From the NCBI GenBank assembly GCA_028023455.1, contig JAQFVV010006208.1, positions 7,856,963 to 7,920,962 of the forward strand: DNA of 64,000 nucleotides, given 5' to 3'. Every line of letters begins with the position of its first letter. The first letter of the stretch is position 1. The stretch is from Epiperipatus broadwayi (taxonomy: Eukaryota; Onychophora; Udeonychophora; Euonychophora; Peripatidae). Shown here one piece after another: positions 45,847-56,985 of this stretch. A program made the translations under genes and the position numbers. The notes below the pieces were generated by a model. It was not told where the DNA came from. It did no database searches and worked only from the letters and a program-made list of their open reading frames with translations.

Positions 45847-46558
45847 CAGGGGTGGGAAAATAGCGACCCGAGGGTCACATGTGGCCTGCTAAGAGTTTTT
45901 ATGTGGCCCGCCAAGACAATCAGAAAAATCTGCCTTGAACTGAGATTTTCTTCCTGTGTGCGACCGAAGATTCATCTCTTATTTTCCACTAGGAGGGCCA
46001 TGTCAATATACATGCACAGTGTAGATACAATATGCAGTACTTTTCCAGTTGATCTGGTTAATTTCAATTTTGTCTTTGCATTAGCAAATATGTAATAGAT
46101 GAAATACACAGGCTTACATATACCTGTGTCTATATATGTAATAGACAGGGTATGAGCACAGACTTTCACACGACCCACCACTCTCCACACTATCTCATAA
46201 CACTGATACACCTGAACACACATATGTCGAAAAGATAAATAATCACCAATATACGTATTTCATGCTAAACCAGCAATCATCAGTTGGTCCAGATTACCAT
46301 CTCTACACATATATACATTTCCAACTTTACTGAAACCATGAAACCTCCAAAAAAATGTAAAATCAGTGATGAATGTCATGTGTTTAATGAAGAATGGACA
46401 AACAAATATTTCTTTGGTAATATAGGGAATAAAGCAGTGTTTATTGTGTCATGAAAAAAAGGTGCAGCCCTCCGCTAACCTTCACTTCCACAAAGTGGCC
46501 CCTGATGTGGCCCTCCACCAACCTGTGATCCCCGAGCCAAAACAATTGCTCTCCCCTG
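45847..46558. mobile_element. hAT-type MITE with perfect 8-bp target duplication
   Basis: The left end CAGGGGTGGGAAAATAGCG and right end (inverse) CAGGGGAGAGCAATTG carry the CAGGGG start typical of hAT elements, with the GGCCCGCC/GGCCC blocks also common there. ATCTAGAC flanks both sides (45839-45846 and 46559-46566). 712 bp with no transposase. An FB1 fragment (46130-46322) has inserted inside. Confidence 0.9.
46130..46322 (-). repeat. FB1 fragment nested in the hAT MITE
   Basis: Contains ACAGACTTTCACACGACC and the minus-strand hammerhead-like core: CTGATGA, stem II TTGCTG/TAGCAT, GAAA near 46256-46300. It must be younger than the MITE insertion. Confidence 0.75.
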
Positions 46559-46566
46559 ATCTAGAC

Positions 46567-47121
46567 AATATATTTATATGAATAAAACTTTAATTATTTG
46601 CAGCAAATCTGTTTATGTTTAGTAGCACATTAATACTATTTATATTAGAATTTACAAACATTTAAAGAAGGCAAAAAACCTGTCAACTTCTACATTTTCA
46701 TTCGTAATCATCATCTCCTTTGTAGCCATAATTTCATTTTTTCATTCTTTGTTTTAATTAAGTGTTCTGGGATCTTCTACATTTTTACTTCTAAATTGTT
46801 TATTTTATTTCTACATATTATTCATTTTCCAACAATTTAATTGTCTTCTATGTTATAATAATTCTACACAAAATTCCAAATTTTAAGAATGCATTCCAAT
46901 CACTAACCAGGATATATTTGTCCAATAGACTATATATCACATCTCATCCATTACGCTTAAATAAATCAATAGAATATCAACAATCTATTGCCATGGCAAC
47001 ACTATAGTTATATAATAAATAAAAATTCTTGATAATATTACCTGAAAAATTAACTGATAGAATACAAAATAGTTCATGTTAAAAATACATATGATCATTC
47101 TATTTTATAATAAAAGTAATT
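46567..47121. other. AT-rich sequence, nothing recognised
   Basis: No feature recognised. Confidence 0.5.
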
Positions 47122-47131
47122 ATCTTACAAT

Positions 47132-47428
47132 GTAACCACTAAACATCACATGATCACCATCTCTTATACTTGCACATAATTGTTATTAAACAAATTGTTA
47201 TTAAACAAGGCAAAACTCTCCATACAGTAGTGCCACCCTGCTCTCAGATCCAAGGCTCTTCACCGACGAAGGCCCTTCACCGACGAAGGCCACAAGCCAG
47301 AAACTAATCAGGGGATATTGGATGAGTAGGCATTAGATAGGGATTTTATGCACAAGCCTTCTGGCATCCATTGATTACTCAGGTTGACACAAGGTGGCAC
47401 TACTGTATGGAGAGTTTTGCCTTGTTTA
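47132..47428 (+). mobile_element. FB2 retroposon with 10-bp target duplication
   Basis: 297 bp flanked by ATCTTACAAT (47122-47131 and 47429-47438). Starts GTAACCACTAAACATCACATG, ends TTTTGCCTTGTTTA. A small internal duplication (TTCACCGACGAAGGCC twice) disrupts the ribozyme core. Confidence 0.87.
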
Positions 47429-47539
47429 ATCTTACAATATATTTCATTCTTTAAACTTATTCACTCAGGAACTAAGTCTGAATATATTACCATAATAATT
47501 AATAAAACAATGATATATCATGTGACTTTGCTTTTTAAG

Positions 47540-47985
47540 TGTGTATTATAGAAATGTAATATAGGGAGCATACCGATAGCGCTAACAAGCTTTTATTGAT
47601 AAGTGCTGAAGAGAAAGCTTATAAAATCCTCTATCTAGAATTATTCCCATCCTCAGTCCCATATAGCTATTTAAGTTAGATAGTTGGATTTTAAGACATG
47701 TACGGGTCTAAAAATTTCAGATTTTCTAACTTAATAATTATGTATTAGATAAGTGCTGGCTTTTGAGTTGGTATTTTAGATCTAGTATCTGAATGTTCTA
47801 TCTCTTCCCTGATGTAAGTTAAAAGCTTGAAACCGATCGGTCCGAGGATGGGAATAAATCTTAGACAGACATTTTATAAGCTTTCTCTTCGGCACTTATC
47901 AATAAAAACTTGTTAGAGCTATTGATATGCTCCCTATATTACATTTCTGTAATACAAGCTCAAAAAGCAAAATCATGCAATATAT
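47540..47985. repeat. FB3 foldback element
   Basis: The arms start TAGAAATGTAATATAGGGAGC and end with the inverse (CTCCCTATATTACATTTCTG). Sense hammerhead-like region near 47797-47852: CTGATGT, stem II AAG/CTT, GAAA, ACCGATCGGT, C. Confidence 0.8.
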
Positions 47986-48034
47986 GACTTGCGTTACTGA
48001 TTATTATAATTTTGCCTTTGAGGCTTTGGTGATG

Positions 48035-48375
48035 TTATATTGCTAAGACTATTAATATATGGTAGATCTGAATTTGGTTCAGTACCATATAGCTACTTAA
48101 ATTAGATAGCTGGATTTTAAGACCTGTATGTGTCTAAAAATTTCAGATTTTCTACTTAATAATTACATATTAGATAAGTTCTGGCTTTTGATTTGGTATT
48201 TTAGATCTAGTGTCTGAATGTTCTAGCTCCTCACTGATGTGAGCCAAAGCTTGAAACCGATCGGTCTAAGGATGGGAATAATTCTAGATAGAGATTTTAT
48301 AGGCTTTATCTTAGGCACTTATTAATAAAAGCTTGTTAGAGCTATTGGTACACTCCCTATATTACATTACTATAA
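48035..48375 (+). repeat. FB3 right-arm copy
   Basis: One arm (CATATAGCTACTTAAATTAG through CTCCCTATATTACATTAC), about 80-90% like the neighbouring FB3 by eye. Confidence 0.78.
48226..48282 (+). ncRNA. hammerhead-ribozyme-like motif (FB3)
   Basis: Stem I TCCTCA; CTGATGT (last core A replaced by T); stem II region GAGCCAAAGCTT; GAAA; stem III ACCG AT CGGT; cleavage C; TAAGGA. The A-to-T change in the core probably reduces activity. Confidence 0.5.
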
Positions 48376-49070
48376 TAACTAGAATATATATAATCAAATA
48401 GTGCCATTGTTCAAAAGATTATGTGAAATTGAAGCACCTAAGCATCAGGGTATTTTTCAATCCCTGAGATCATGTGACACTTCAAGTATAAGGATTAACA
48501 GAAAGAGCTTTGATCCATGGACCTTTAGTTAAAATTACCATAAAGCATACAACTACTTAGCAAATAAAAAAATAATTCTTTCTGGCATAACAATATTATT
48601 AATAAGTAGCAAAATATTTTTAAATCTTTAATTTATATAGAATATTATATAAATTTTTACTGAGTCACAAAATAAATATTCTTTAAAATTACGTCAACTA
48701 TTTACCCTAATTCACTATTTCAGAAATTCTTTTTTTTTTTGAAAGTAAAACAATTAGTCATTGCTAGTAATAATGTTTTTCTTTTTTTTTTAAAAAAAAT
48801 AACATTTGTATTTCTTTTGTCATTAGTATTTGCATATTTATTATTAAATGGGGGATATTAGCAAATGCAAATTTTTTGAATTACTTTCATGTCCACATAT
48901 ATGTATGCAAATCATGGATACTGGTCGTACAAATGATCTATTTGCACGAGCATGGGTAATCATTTGGTAGGTATTCTGAGATCTTTGTAGACACCTGGTG
49001 GAGCCACTGAGCCACTACTGAAAATAACACGTGTAAGGAAGGCATAGAAAATATTAGGCATCGTAAATGC
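48376..49070. other. AT-rich sequence, nothing recognised
   Basis: No feature recognised. Confidence 0.5.
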
Positions 49071-49320
49071 TTGGAAGCAGAAAGGGTACAAATAATGAAG
49101 TTATGGAAGAATAAATATGAAAAAAGTGATTATACAGAAAGTGGGTTATTGGTTTTTATGCTGGGTTTGGGAAAAGGTAAGGGGGATTTAGATATAAAGG
49201 CCATAGAGTTGACAAAGATTATGTTGTGGAAATGGGATGGAGCAGAATATGGGAAAATTTAGAGTGGAGAATGGAAAGTAAAGTGGCTAACAGGTTTTGG
49301 GCACTTCTTTAGAACAAAAT
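49071..49320 (+). pseudogene. possible gag-related fragment
   Basis: A 63-codon frame (49071-49262) is followed by a short frame with M-E-S-K-V-A-N-R. GTAAAGTGGCTAACAGG (49278-49294) is identical to 17 bases at the start of the gag region of the LTR element (3186-3170) and in the same codon phase. Might be a remnant of a related gag; too short to be sure. Confidence 0.3.
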
Positions 49321-49716
49321 TGAATAAAAATAAACTTTCGACAAGTTGCTTATTTACGAATGATATTTTTCTCCCTTTTAAAAATATTAACATAAAAGTT
49401 GTATAGTTTAATGAAAGAATAGAAGATTTTTTCTCCCTTTATTTTTACTAAGATGTTTCAGTGTTGATAACAAAGACATAAATAGTGAGAAGGTTCATTT
49501 TATTTTTAGAAAAAATATCACCAAATACTTTGGTGTTGATTTTAAGTAATAAATGTTAAATTTGGGGTATCATTTCATATTAATATGTTTTAATTTCATT
49601 AATTATTTGTGACCTGTAGAGGTGGGAGAAAAAAAATCCTTTTGTACCAAGACGTTTTTATTTCATATGTATTTGCATTTTTAAGAAATACTAGAAATAA
49701 AACAGATCTGAATTGT
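49321..49716. other. AT-rich sequence, nothing recognised
   Basis: No feature recognised. Confidence 0.5.
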
Positions 49717-49897
49717 GATTTTTTTTTTTTTTTCTCATGTGTCATAGCATCAACCGGGTAGTTGTCGCTGACCTCTCGACCACCAATAATTTTTTTTTTT
49801 AAGTGTCATAGCATCGGCCGGGACGCGAACCCGCAACCCGGGCAACTGCCTGTAAGTGCAAGGCAGTCGCGCTGACCTCTCGACCACCAACGCAAGA
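49717..49897 (-). repeat. two tandem SINE-S copies on minus
   Basis: 49798-49897 is a good copy: TTGGTGGTCGAGAGGTCAGC head, GGGTTGCGGGTTCGCG B-box region, then CTATGACACTT. 49721-49793 is a shortened copy. Poly(T) on plus marks each A tail. Confidence 0.75.
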
Positions 49898-50124
49898 CAA
49901 TTATTCCACAAATATGACAAATTTCAATATTTGTGGCCTGCAAGCATAGAGGGAAAAGGTTAAATGCCATGTCACAACAAGTTGACCCTAATTCCCATCA
50001 TTGAATGAAGGTGTGATTGCCAACATACCATTCTACCCCCTCCCCCCCTTTTATTTGTTTAATTACTTTGTATAACTGATTCAAAAATCCCCCCCCCTTG
50101 TTATTTATATGCAAGTAATTCATA
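49898..50124. other. AT-rich sequence with C-runs
   Basis: C-runs at 50036-50047 and 50089-50097; nothing else recognised. Confidence 0.5.
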
Positions 50125-50410
50125 AATATAGGGGATTTAAACACAGACTTTCAAGCACCCCTCAACTATCCACACTACCTCATACCACTGATACACATGA
50201 CTACAGATGTAGAAATAGTAAATAACCACCAATATATGTATTTCATGCTGAAACAGCAGTCGTCAGTTGGTCCAGGTTATCATCACACACACATATATAA
50301 TCAGTGCTCAGTTTACATGGCAATAGCAAATCTTCATACCTTAATGGACAGGCTTCAATCTACTCCAACCTCCAATTCTTCAACCACCCCATACCATGTA
50401 TGAAGAATGC
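50125..50410 (-). repeat. FB1 arm
   Basis: Starts TATAGGGGATTTAAACACAG. Minus-strand hammerhead-like motif near 50225-50285 with CTGACGA, stem II CTGCTG/CAGCAT, GAAA and CCAA/TTGG. Breaks off after the AATTCTTCAACC segment. Confidence 0.75.
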
Positions 50411-50855
50411 CTGTATTTCAAATTTTAACTAATTCATAATTAGATTTCTAAATTTTTTTAGGTATGATTTCTGAAAAATATATACATATTTTATTTTTAT
50501 TTAATTTTGCTTAAATAAATAATGCATTACTTTTCTTTATTTTCATTTGTAATTAAAAAACAACAACATACTCCCACTATTTGTTCCATTTACTGCTTAG
50601 TAATTTCAGTAGTGGTTTAGTGGCAACTCCAAATGTCTACAAAAAGTCTCAGATTGCCTACTAAATGATTATCTAAGCATGCTCATAAATTTATTTTTCT
50701 AATTATATTTCTTTTTTCCCCATAAATAAAACATTATTTAAGATATTATAATATTTTCTACAATTTTCATACTATTGAAGTTTTTTTTAAAAAACAAAAC
50801 AGAGATTTAAGTTTTTAAAATAAATTATTCGTTGATTATTTACAGCAAATATACT
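50411..50855. other. AT-rich sequence, nothing recognised
   Basis: No feature recognised. Confidence 0.5.
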
Positions 50856-50868
50856 TATATATAAATAT

Positions 50869-51274
50869 GACAATATCCCGGATCTATAAACTTAATGCTT
50901 TAATCACTGAAGAAATGTTTATAGAATCAAATACCTTTTCATAATTTACAAATCCAAAGCATAATGGCAACTCACACAACAAGAAGAGATCGAAAACGCA
51001 ATATGGATTACTGACCTCACTGAAAAAATTAGAAAACTGGAGTTGGGCTGGACATATTATTAGAAGAGGTGATAATAGATGGACAATAGAAATCTTAAAC
51101 TGGATTCCAAGAGATTGTAAAAGAACCAGAAAGAGACCACATGTGAGATGGATAAATGAAATAAGAAAGTATGCAGGGGTGATGTGGAGAAGAGAAGCTA
51201 AAGATCAGAGAAGATGGATTGAACTTGGAGAGACCTTCATCTTGCAGTGGATTGATAATGGTTATTGATGATGA
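50869..51274 (+). mobile_element. RTE-like LINE insertion with 5' inversion
   Basis: The left part (50869 to about 50982) is reverse-transcriptase sequence in minus orientation; the right part (about 50983-51274) is the downstream RT end and 3' end in plus orientation, finishing TTATTGATGATGA. TATATATAAATAT flanks both sides (50856-50868 and 51275-51287). Head-to-head structure within one target duplication is the mark of twin priming. Confidence 0.87.
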
Positions 51275-51287
51275 TATATATAAATAT

Positions 51288-51689
51288 TAAATACTGCCTA
51301 ATTATAAATAAAATAAAAATTAATATAACATTACTAACCAAAAAAACCCCAAAATTTTTACTAAACAACCATGATTTTATCTATTAACAAATAGACCTCT
51401 TTGATTGACAATTCACTTGAGCTTACATGATATAAAAAATTTATTATTTGGCTAGTAGTGTAATGTTATATGAATTTCTATTTTATTTTATATATATACA
51501 GATGTTCAAAGATTTCCGATGAATTGGATTATGTTCCAACCAGACTGTTGTAAATCAATTTATACAGAAGTTGATAATTATATATTTGTTGTTAAATATC
51601 CAACATTATGAGATATATTAAACTCTTATAAGCTATACCCATATACACCTTAATGCAACTTTTACTTATAATTACTCCTTTATTTTCCT
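51288..51689. other. AT-rich sequence, nothing recognised
   Basis: No feature recognised. Confidence 0.5.
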
Positions 51690-51725
51690 TACAGTTTCAA
51701 CTGTCCTGCAGTCTTCATCAGAGCT
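51690..51725 (-). ncRNA. weak hammerhead-like/Penelope-type end motif
   Basis: Minus strand: CTCTGATGAAGACTGC, then CAGTTGAAACTGT. CTGATGA and GAAAC with a GACTG/CAGTT stem resemble hammerheads at Penelope-like element ends, but stem I does not pair well. Confidence 0.3.
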
Positions 51726-52089
51726 ATTTTCCATATTATTTACAATCTATCTGACTCAATTTATTCATCTTTATAAAATTTAGTATTGGTTTATATTTTA
51801 TACATTCCTTCCTAAATTTAATATTATTATTCAAATTATTCAATTTTAATATTAACTTCTATTTATTATTTACAATTCTTGATGATATTATTTCCTTCTA
51901 TTCTTTTAATGAATTCCATAAACATCTTTATATTGTTATATTTTCCATCTCTATACACCTAAATATTGCTCCTTAATTTTCTTAGTACTTAGTGTACTTT
52001 TCTTCTTCTTAGAAATTTTATTATTCTTATATCTTCTCTTTTAACTTTCTTTGCATCTTTGTTCATATATTAAATTCTTATATGCTCTC
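51726..52089. other. pyrimidine-rich AT sequence
   Basis: May belong to the same degraded element as the motif at 51690-51725; no reading frame identified. Confidence 0.4.
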
Positions 52090-52360
52090 CTCATATACAG
52101 TTTAAATTTCAGATTTTCTACTTAATAGTTAAATATCAGATAAGTGCTGGTCTTGAGTTGGTATTTTTGATCTAATGTCTGAATATTGCAGTACCTCACT
52201 GAGGAAAGCCAATGGCTTGAAACTGGTTTAGGGATAATTCAACATAGATTTTAAATGTCTTCACTTGTGACATTTATTGATAAAGCATGTTTAGAACTAT
52301 TAACATGCTCATTATTTTTATTTTATATTACAAGCTTATCAAGTTAAATCATGTGATGTA
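52090..52360 (+). repeat. FB3 arm with well-formed hammerhead core
   Basis: CAGATTTTCTACTTAATAG through TTTATATTACAAGC, matching the right arm of FB3 at 48120-48375. Confidence 0.72.
52191..52240 (+). ncRNA. hammerhead-ribozyme-like motif (FB3)
   Basis: CTGAGGA 52199-52205; stem II AAGCC AAT GGCTT 52206-52218 (five perfect pairs); GAAA 52219-52222. Stem III (ACTGGTT) is degraded relative to ACCGGT. Stem I ACCTCA with AGGGA is partial. Confidence 0.58.
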
Positions 52361-52825
52361 TGATTTTATTTTATTTACTAATATACTGACATCTACATCT
52401 ATTGTCAGATATTTTGCATCAAAGTTTGTGAGAGCTGTAAGATTGTAACTATAAAGCATCAGGGCTTCATCTAAATACACAATATACAAATATTTAAAAG
52501 ATCAAATGTTATTCTCAATTTCTTCTATTGCAACATTGCCTTGATGCAGCAATCATTTTCTAAGATTTGTTTTTCCTGGGATCACATCAGTCCAGAAAAA
52601 TCCTATTATTAATAAAAAATTTCTGATGTAAAAAATGATCAATTAAAAAGGAGAAGATGGAGAATTTTCATAAAGTGATATCTGACTATTGTTTGAAAAG
52701 AGTGAATATGTTTGACTTTTTTAATGAATGTTTATCCTAACATTCAAGAAAATCTTCATTTGACATGACATTGCCAATATTGCCGTAACTAAAAAAACAT
52801 GGATAGAAGAAAAAATATAATATAT
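52361..52825. other. AT-rich sequence, nothing recognised
   Basis: No feature recognised. Confidence 0.5.
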
Positions 52826-53830
52826 TTGCCTGATTAATGAGGTTTGTTTAAACTTCTTTGCATTATTAATCTCACACTCCTTGGTCAAGTTGCAATCTTT
52901 AATGTCTACATATATCAGACCAGAGATAAAAGTTGTACCACTTTTACTGTTCAAGGTTGCCATGACTACAGGTTGAGATTGCTGATTGCTTAAGGGTTGA
53001 TTGTTATCATCTACATTTATACACTTATTAAAGCCTTGAGTAATTGGCTTTAGTGTCTTAATAAATATATACTTGTCAAGCATTGGTGGTCAAATAGTCA
53101 GCACAGCTGTCTTATAAGCAGTTGTCCTGGATTCACTTCCCGGCCGATGCTTTGACCCATGGAGAAAAAAATACTCTATATGGAATTTGGAAGTTACAAA
53201 AGACTTATTTGCCTGCTTTCAGAATCTAGAAGTTATAATTGACTATTTATTAGCCTGTTTCCAGAACAGGTTATATTTGCCTGATGGAGGTTTTTTTGCA
53301 TTATTAAAGTTGCAATCTTTAGTGTCTATATACATACTAGACCATAGTAAAGGTGATATCACTTTTACTGTTAAAGGAAGCCTTGGCAACAGGTTGAGAT
53401 TGTCGATAGCTTAAGAGTCGATTGTTATCATCTACATTTATACACTTATTAAAGCCTTGAGTAATTGGCTTTAGTGTCTTAAATATATACTCTATATGGA
53501 ATTTGGAAGTTACAAATGACTACTTATTTATCTGCTTTCAGAATCTGAGTGTTATAATTGACTATTTATTAGTCTGCTTTCAGGACAGGTTATATTTGCC
53601 TGATTGAGGTTTGTTTAAACTTCTTTGCATTATTGATCTCACACTCATTGGTCAAGTTACAATCTTTATTGTCTATGTATATCATACTATAGATAAAGGT
53701 GGTGCCACCTTTATTGTTAAAGGAGGTTGCCTTGACTACAAATTGAGATTGCTGATAGCTTATTAAAGGTTGATTGCTATTATCTACATTTATAAACCTA
53801 TTAAAACCTTGAATAAGAACATGTAAATAA
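52826..53830 (-). repeat. tandem array of a ~316-bp unit (FB10-related)
   Basis: Three diverged units (52826-53073, 53174-53489, 53490-53830). CTCTATATGGAATTTGGAAG recurs 316 bp apart, and CTTCTTTGCATTATTAATC marks each unit. The minus-strand frames of units 1 and 3 share a block around CEINNAKKFKQTS. The CAATCTCAAACC / AAGGCAACC motif links it to 59058-59430. A SINE-S sits between units 1 and 2. Confidence 0.7.
53074..53171 (+). repeat. SINE-S copy inside the tandem array
   Basis: GTCAAGCATTGGTGGTCAAA head, GGATTCACTTCCCGG B-box region, ATGGAGAAAAAAA tail. Confidence 0.75.
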
Positions 53831-55029
53831 TTTAAATGATCAAATTTCAATGTTAAAATTTGTCCATAATGTTGTCTTCTATATATAAAATTAAAAATAA
53901 TCAATTTAAAACAAAAGTGAAATAGACAACTTACTATAGAGTGGAGAGTGGTGGGTCATGTGAAAGTCTGTGCTCATATACCCTATATTATAAATAAAAA
54001 TATAATTTAATACATCAATACGGCTTTCATTCCTTAATCGAACCATTTCAAGATGTTTATTTTTTACACAATCACATGAACAATAACTCCCCCTAATGAA
54101 CACTATTTACATTACTCTACAATAAATATAATTATTAAAATACATACATTACATTTATTGTAATGTAATGTCCATTGGGGAAAGTTGCTGTAGGGTAATT
54201 GGTCATGTGACTGTGTAAAAAGAAACATCTTGACAAGGTTCCATTATGAAATGAAAGCAGGATTGATGTATTATTAAACAATATTTTTATTTAGACTAAG
54301 TTGTCTATTTCAATTGATTATTTTTAATTTAAGGAAACATATATATAAATTTCATTATTGAATTTTTTTCAACGCGATAATTTTGTTTCAAATTTCAACA
54401 ATAAACATTTCTAATGGAATACTTTTTTATATCATTTTTTTTTAAAGCTATAAAATCTTTGGTGATAATTTATTATAGGATAGCTTATCAAAATAATACA
54501 GTGATCAGAGCAGTTTTGCATAACATGTGACTTTCTCAGAACCAATCATCTTCTTTATAATACTGTACACAGACATAAACATTAAATTTAAAACAAAACA
54601 AAACAATTTTATATTTTGATACCAAAAATCATAATAAAAAATTAACCACGCGTATTATAAATATGATTTTTTTTTTAATTATTAAAGTCAAATATAGTAA
54701 GTTTATAAATAGTTGAAACTTCATTCTATCATCACTATTTAAAATCATATATTTAATAAAATCATATATTTAATTAAATCTTGCGTTGGGATGTTTAATT
54801 TAATTAACTATTTAATGCACAATATTAATTATTAGATAGTCTTTAGTGAAATATTTACAAGCTTCAAATTTTGCGAAATGATATATAATAACGTTAAAAC
54901 AAAATTTCCTGTATAACAATGCATCAGAACAAAATTAAATAATGAAATAATTAGGTTAACAACTAATCGAAAATAAATCGACATATAAAACAAAAGCCTA
55001 TTTCAAATTAAAATTTAGTTTTTATCTAA
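53831..55029. other. AT-rich sequence with small inverted repeats
   Basis: GAAATAGACAACTTA (53921) and its inverse TAAGTTGTCTATTTC (54298) bracket a ~400-bp segment, which includes an FB1 tip (AGTGGTGGGTCATGTGAAAG at 53947). 54121-54190 repeats TAATGTAATGT. No coding frame. Confidence 0.5.
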
Positions 55030-55440
55030 ATTAATACCCTATACAGGCTTAAACCTGCATATAGATATGTAATGTATGCGGGATTCGAACTCAGACTTTC
55101 ACATGACCCTCAATTCTCCACGCCATCTCTTATTGCTGACCCAGTTGATCACACACATGTTGAAAAGATAAATAATCCCCACCAGCACTCATCAGTTGGT
55201 TCAGAATACCATCTCCACACATATATACAATCAGTGCTCAGCTTTATATTAAGATAGCCAATCTTCATATTTTAATGGACAGGCTTCAAACTACTCCAAC
55301 CCACAACTCTTCAACCTTCCATTTCATTGAAAATCTGATGACGGAACGTTCAAAGCTCAAATTAGTGCCAAGGTTGTCATCCTACCCATGTTGACATTTA
55401 GTCATTCTGACCCCTCATGTATAGGAGAATATGCGTTTAG
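55030..55440 (-). repeat. FB1 arm, long form
   Basis: CAGGCTTAAACCTGCATATAG then GCGGGATTCGAACTCAGAC (a perfect B-box inverse). The region of stem II is partly deleted (AATAATCCCCACCAGCACTC), so no full hammerhead. Confidence 0.75.
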
Positions 55441-56543
55441 GTGCACAATTCATTACACAGGTATTAAAACAAGTTTTCATTTTGTATTTCATATATATAT
55501 AAATTTTTAATATTAAAAGGACCATGTATCAGCTATTTCAAAATTTGTTGATTCATATAACTGCTATCTGAAATTTATAGCCAGCCATTTTGGGATTCTC
55601 AATTAAACACTTCAAATTTTAAATTTTACAATGCCATACAATAATTTTTTTTATTTTTATAAATTGAAATAGCTTTCATTTTATCTCTTAAGAATAATTA
55701 GGTTTCATATAGTAGATATTTTGATAGTGGACTAAAGTTGTAAAGAGTTCAAGTGAATGGTCTAAGATGGCTGACGCTTATACGTAAAGGATAAAACAAA
55801 TAAATTGAAGTATCAGCCCTTTGTTTAATTAGATAAAAAGAACATTACCCTATTTCTTGCAGGAATTATTCAGTTAAAAGAAACTGTAGAGTTTATACTT
55901 TTTGAGTAAAATTAATTGATAAATATTTGTTTGAATTTAGAATTCTTTGATTCCGAGAAGAAAGCCCCTCTTTCTCCAATCTACCTGATATAATTTAAAG
56001 AATCATAATTATTCCATATGATTTTCATAACTATCTCTTACAGGTATTGTCTCAGGTTTAAATTATAGTATTATTAATTACTTGTCAAATTTCCAAAATT
56101 AAGGAGATGGGATCTTCAAGTTTTTATACTGTAAATTGTAAATAATTAAAACCACCTCACATAACAATTATTTTTGTAAACGAACTCCATTATTTCTCTG
56201 CTCAAAAAGTATCCGTGTCCATCTTAAACATGGCAAATAATCTAGAGACTATTAATTATTGTAATTAAATATTAAACAAAATTTATTTTTGGTTTCTAAT
56301 CTATTCCTTTACCCATTAAGTTTTCATTGAATTTGCATTTTAATTATACTAAATAAATGATCTTTTTAGAAAATGTGGATTTATGTATTAGTTCGGTATT
56401 TAAGTATTAGTTCGGACATTAAGATCGATTACAAATAACTAAAATTTTTATCATATTGATTTTTTAAATAGTGGATTTGGAATCAGATAAACTATAATTT
56501 TTAGAATCTTGTGAAAATTCTGAATAATTGTGATGTATACAGT
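55441..56543. other. AT-rich sequence, nothing recognised
   Basis: No feature recognised. Confidence 0.5.
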
Positions 56544-56556
56544 GATATATTTAATT

Positions 56557-56985
56557 AAAATAGGCAAAACTCTCTCTATACAGTAGTGCCACTCTAAGCA
56601 AGATGGAGTAATCAATGGATGCCAGAAGGCTTGTGCATAAAATCCCTATCCAGTGCCTACTCATCCAATATCCCCAAACTAGTTTCTGGCTTATGGCCTT
56701 CGTCAGTGAGGAGCCTTGAATCTGAGAGCACTGCACATAGATCTTAGGATCTAATGCAACCCTCCAGCACCCACCTTTTATCTCACTGACAAAGGCCATA
56801 AGCCAGAAACTAGTTTGGAGATATTGGATGAGTCAGCACTGGATAGGGATTTTATGCACAAGCCTTCTGGCATTCATTGATTACTCTGTCTTGCTTTGAG
56901 TGGCACTACTGTACGGAGAGAGTTTTGCCTATTTTAACAACAGTTATGAGCAAACATAGAAGATAGTGATCATGTGATGTTTTAA
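56557..56985 (-). mobile_element. FB2 retroposon with 13-bp target duplication, opposite orientation
   Basis: 429 bp flanked by GATATATTTAATT (56544-56556 and 56986-56998). Read on minus it starts TAAAACATCACATGATCAC and ends GTTTTGCCTATTTT, the same polarity as the plus-oriented copies. Confidence 0.9.
56665..56722 (-). ncRNA. hammerhead-ribozyme-like motif (FB2)
   Basis: Minus strand: TCCTCA, CTGACGA, stem II GGC CATAA GCC, GAAA, ACTAGT, U at the cleavage position, TGGGGA. All core bases present apart from the family's A-A mismatch at the base of stem II. Confidence 0.6.

Noticed and set aside
52721-53083. 120-codon frame as a host gene
   Set aside because: Lies in a repeated unit and changes between units do not look coding-constrained.
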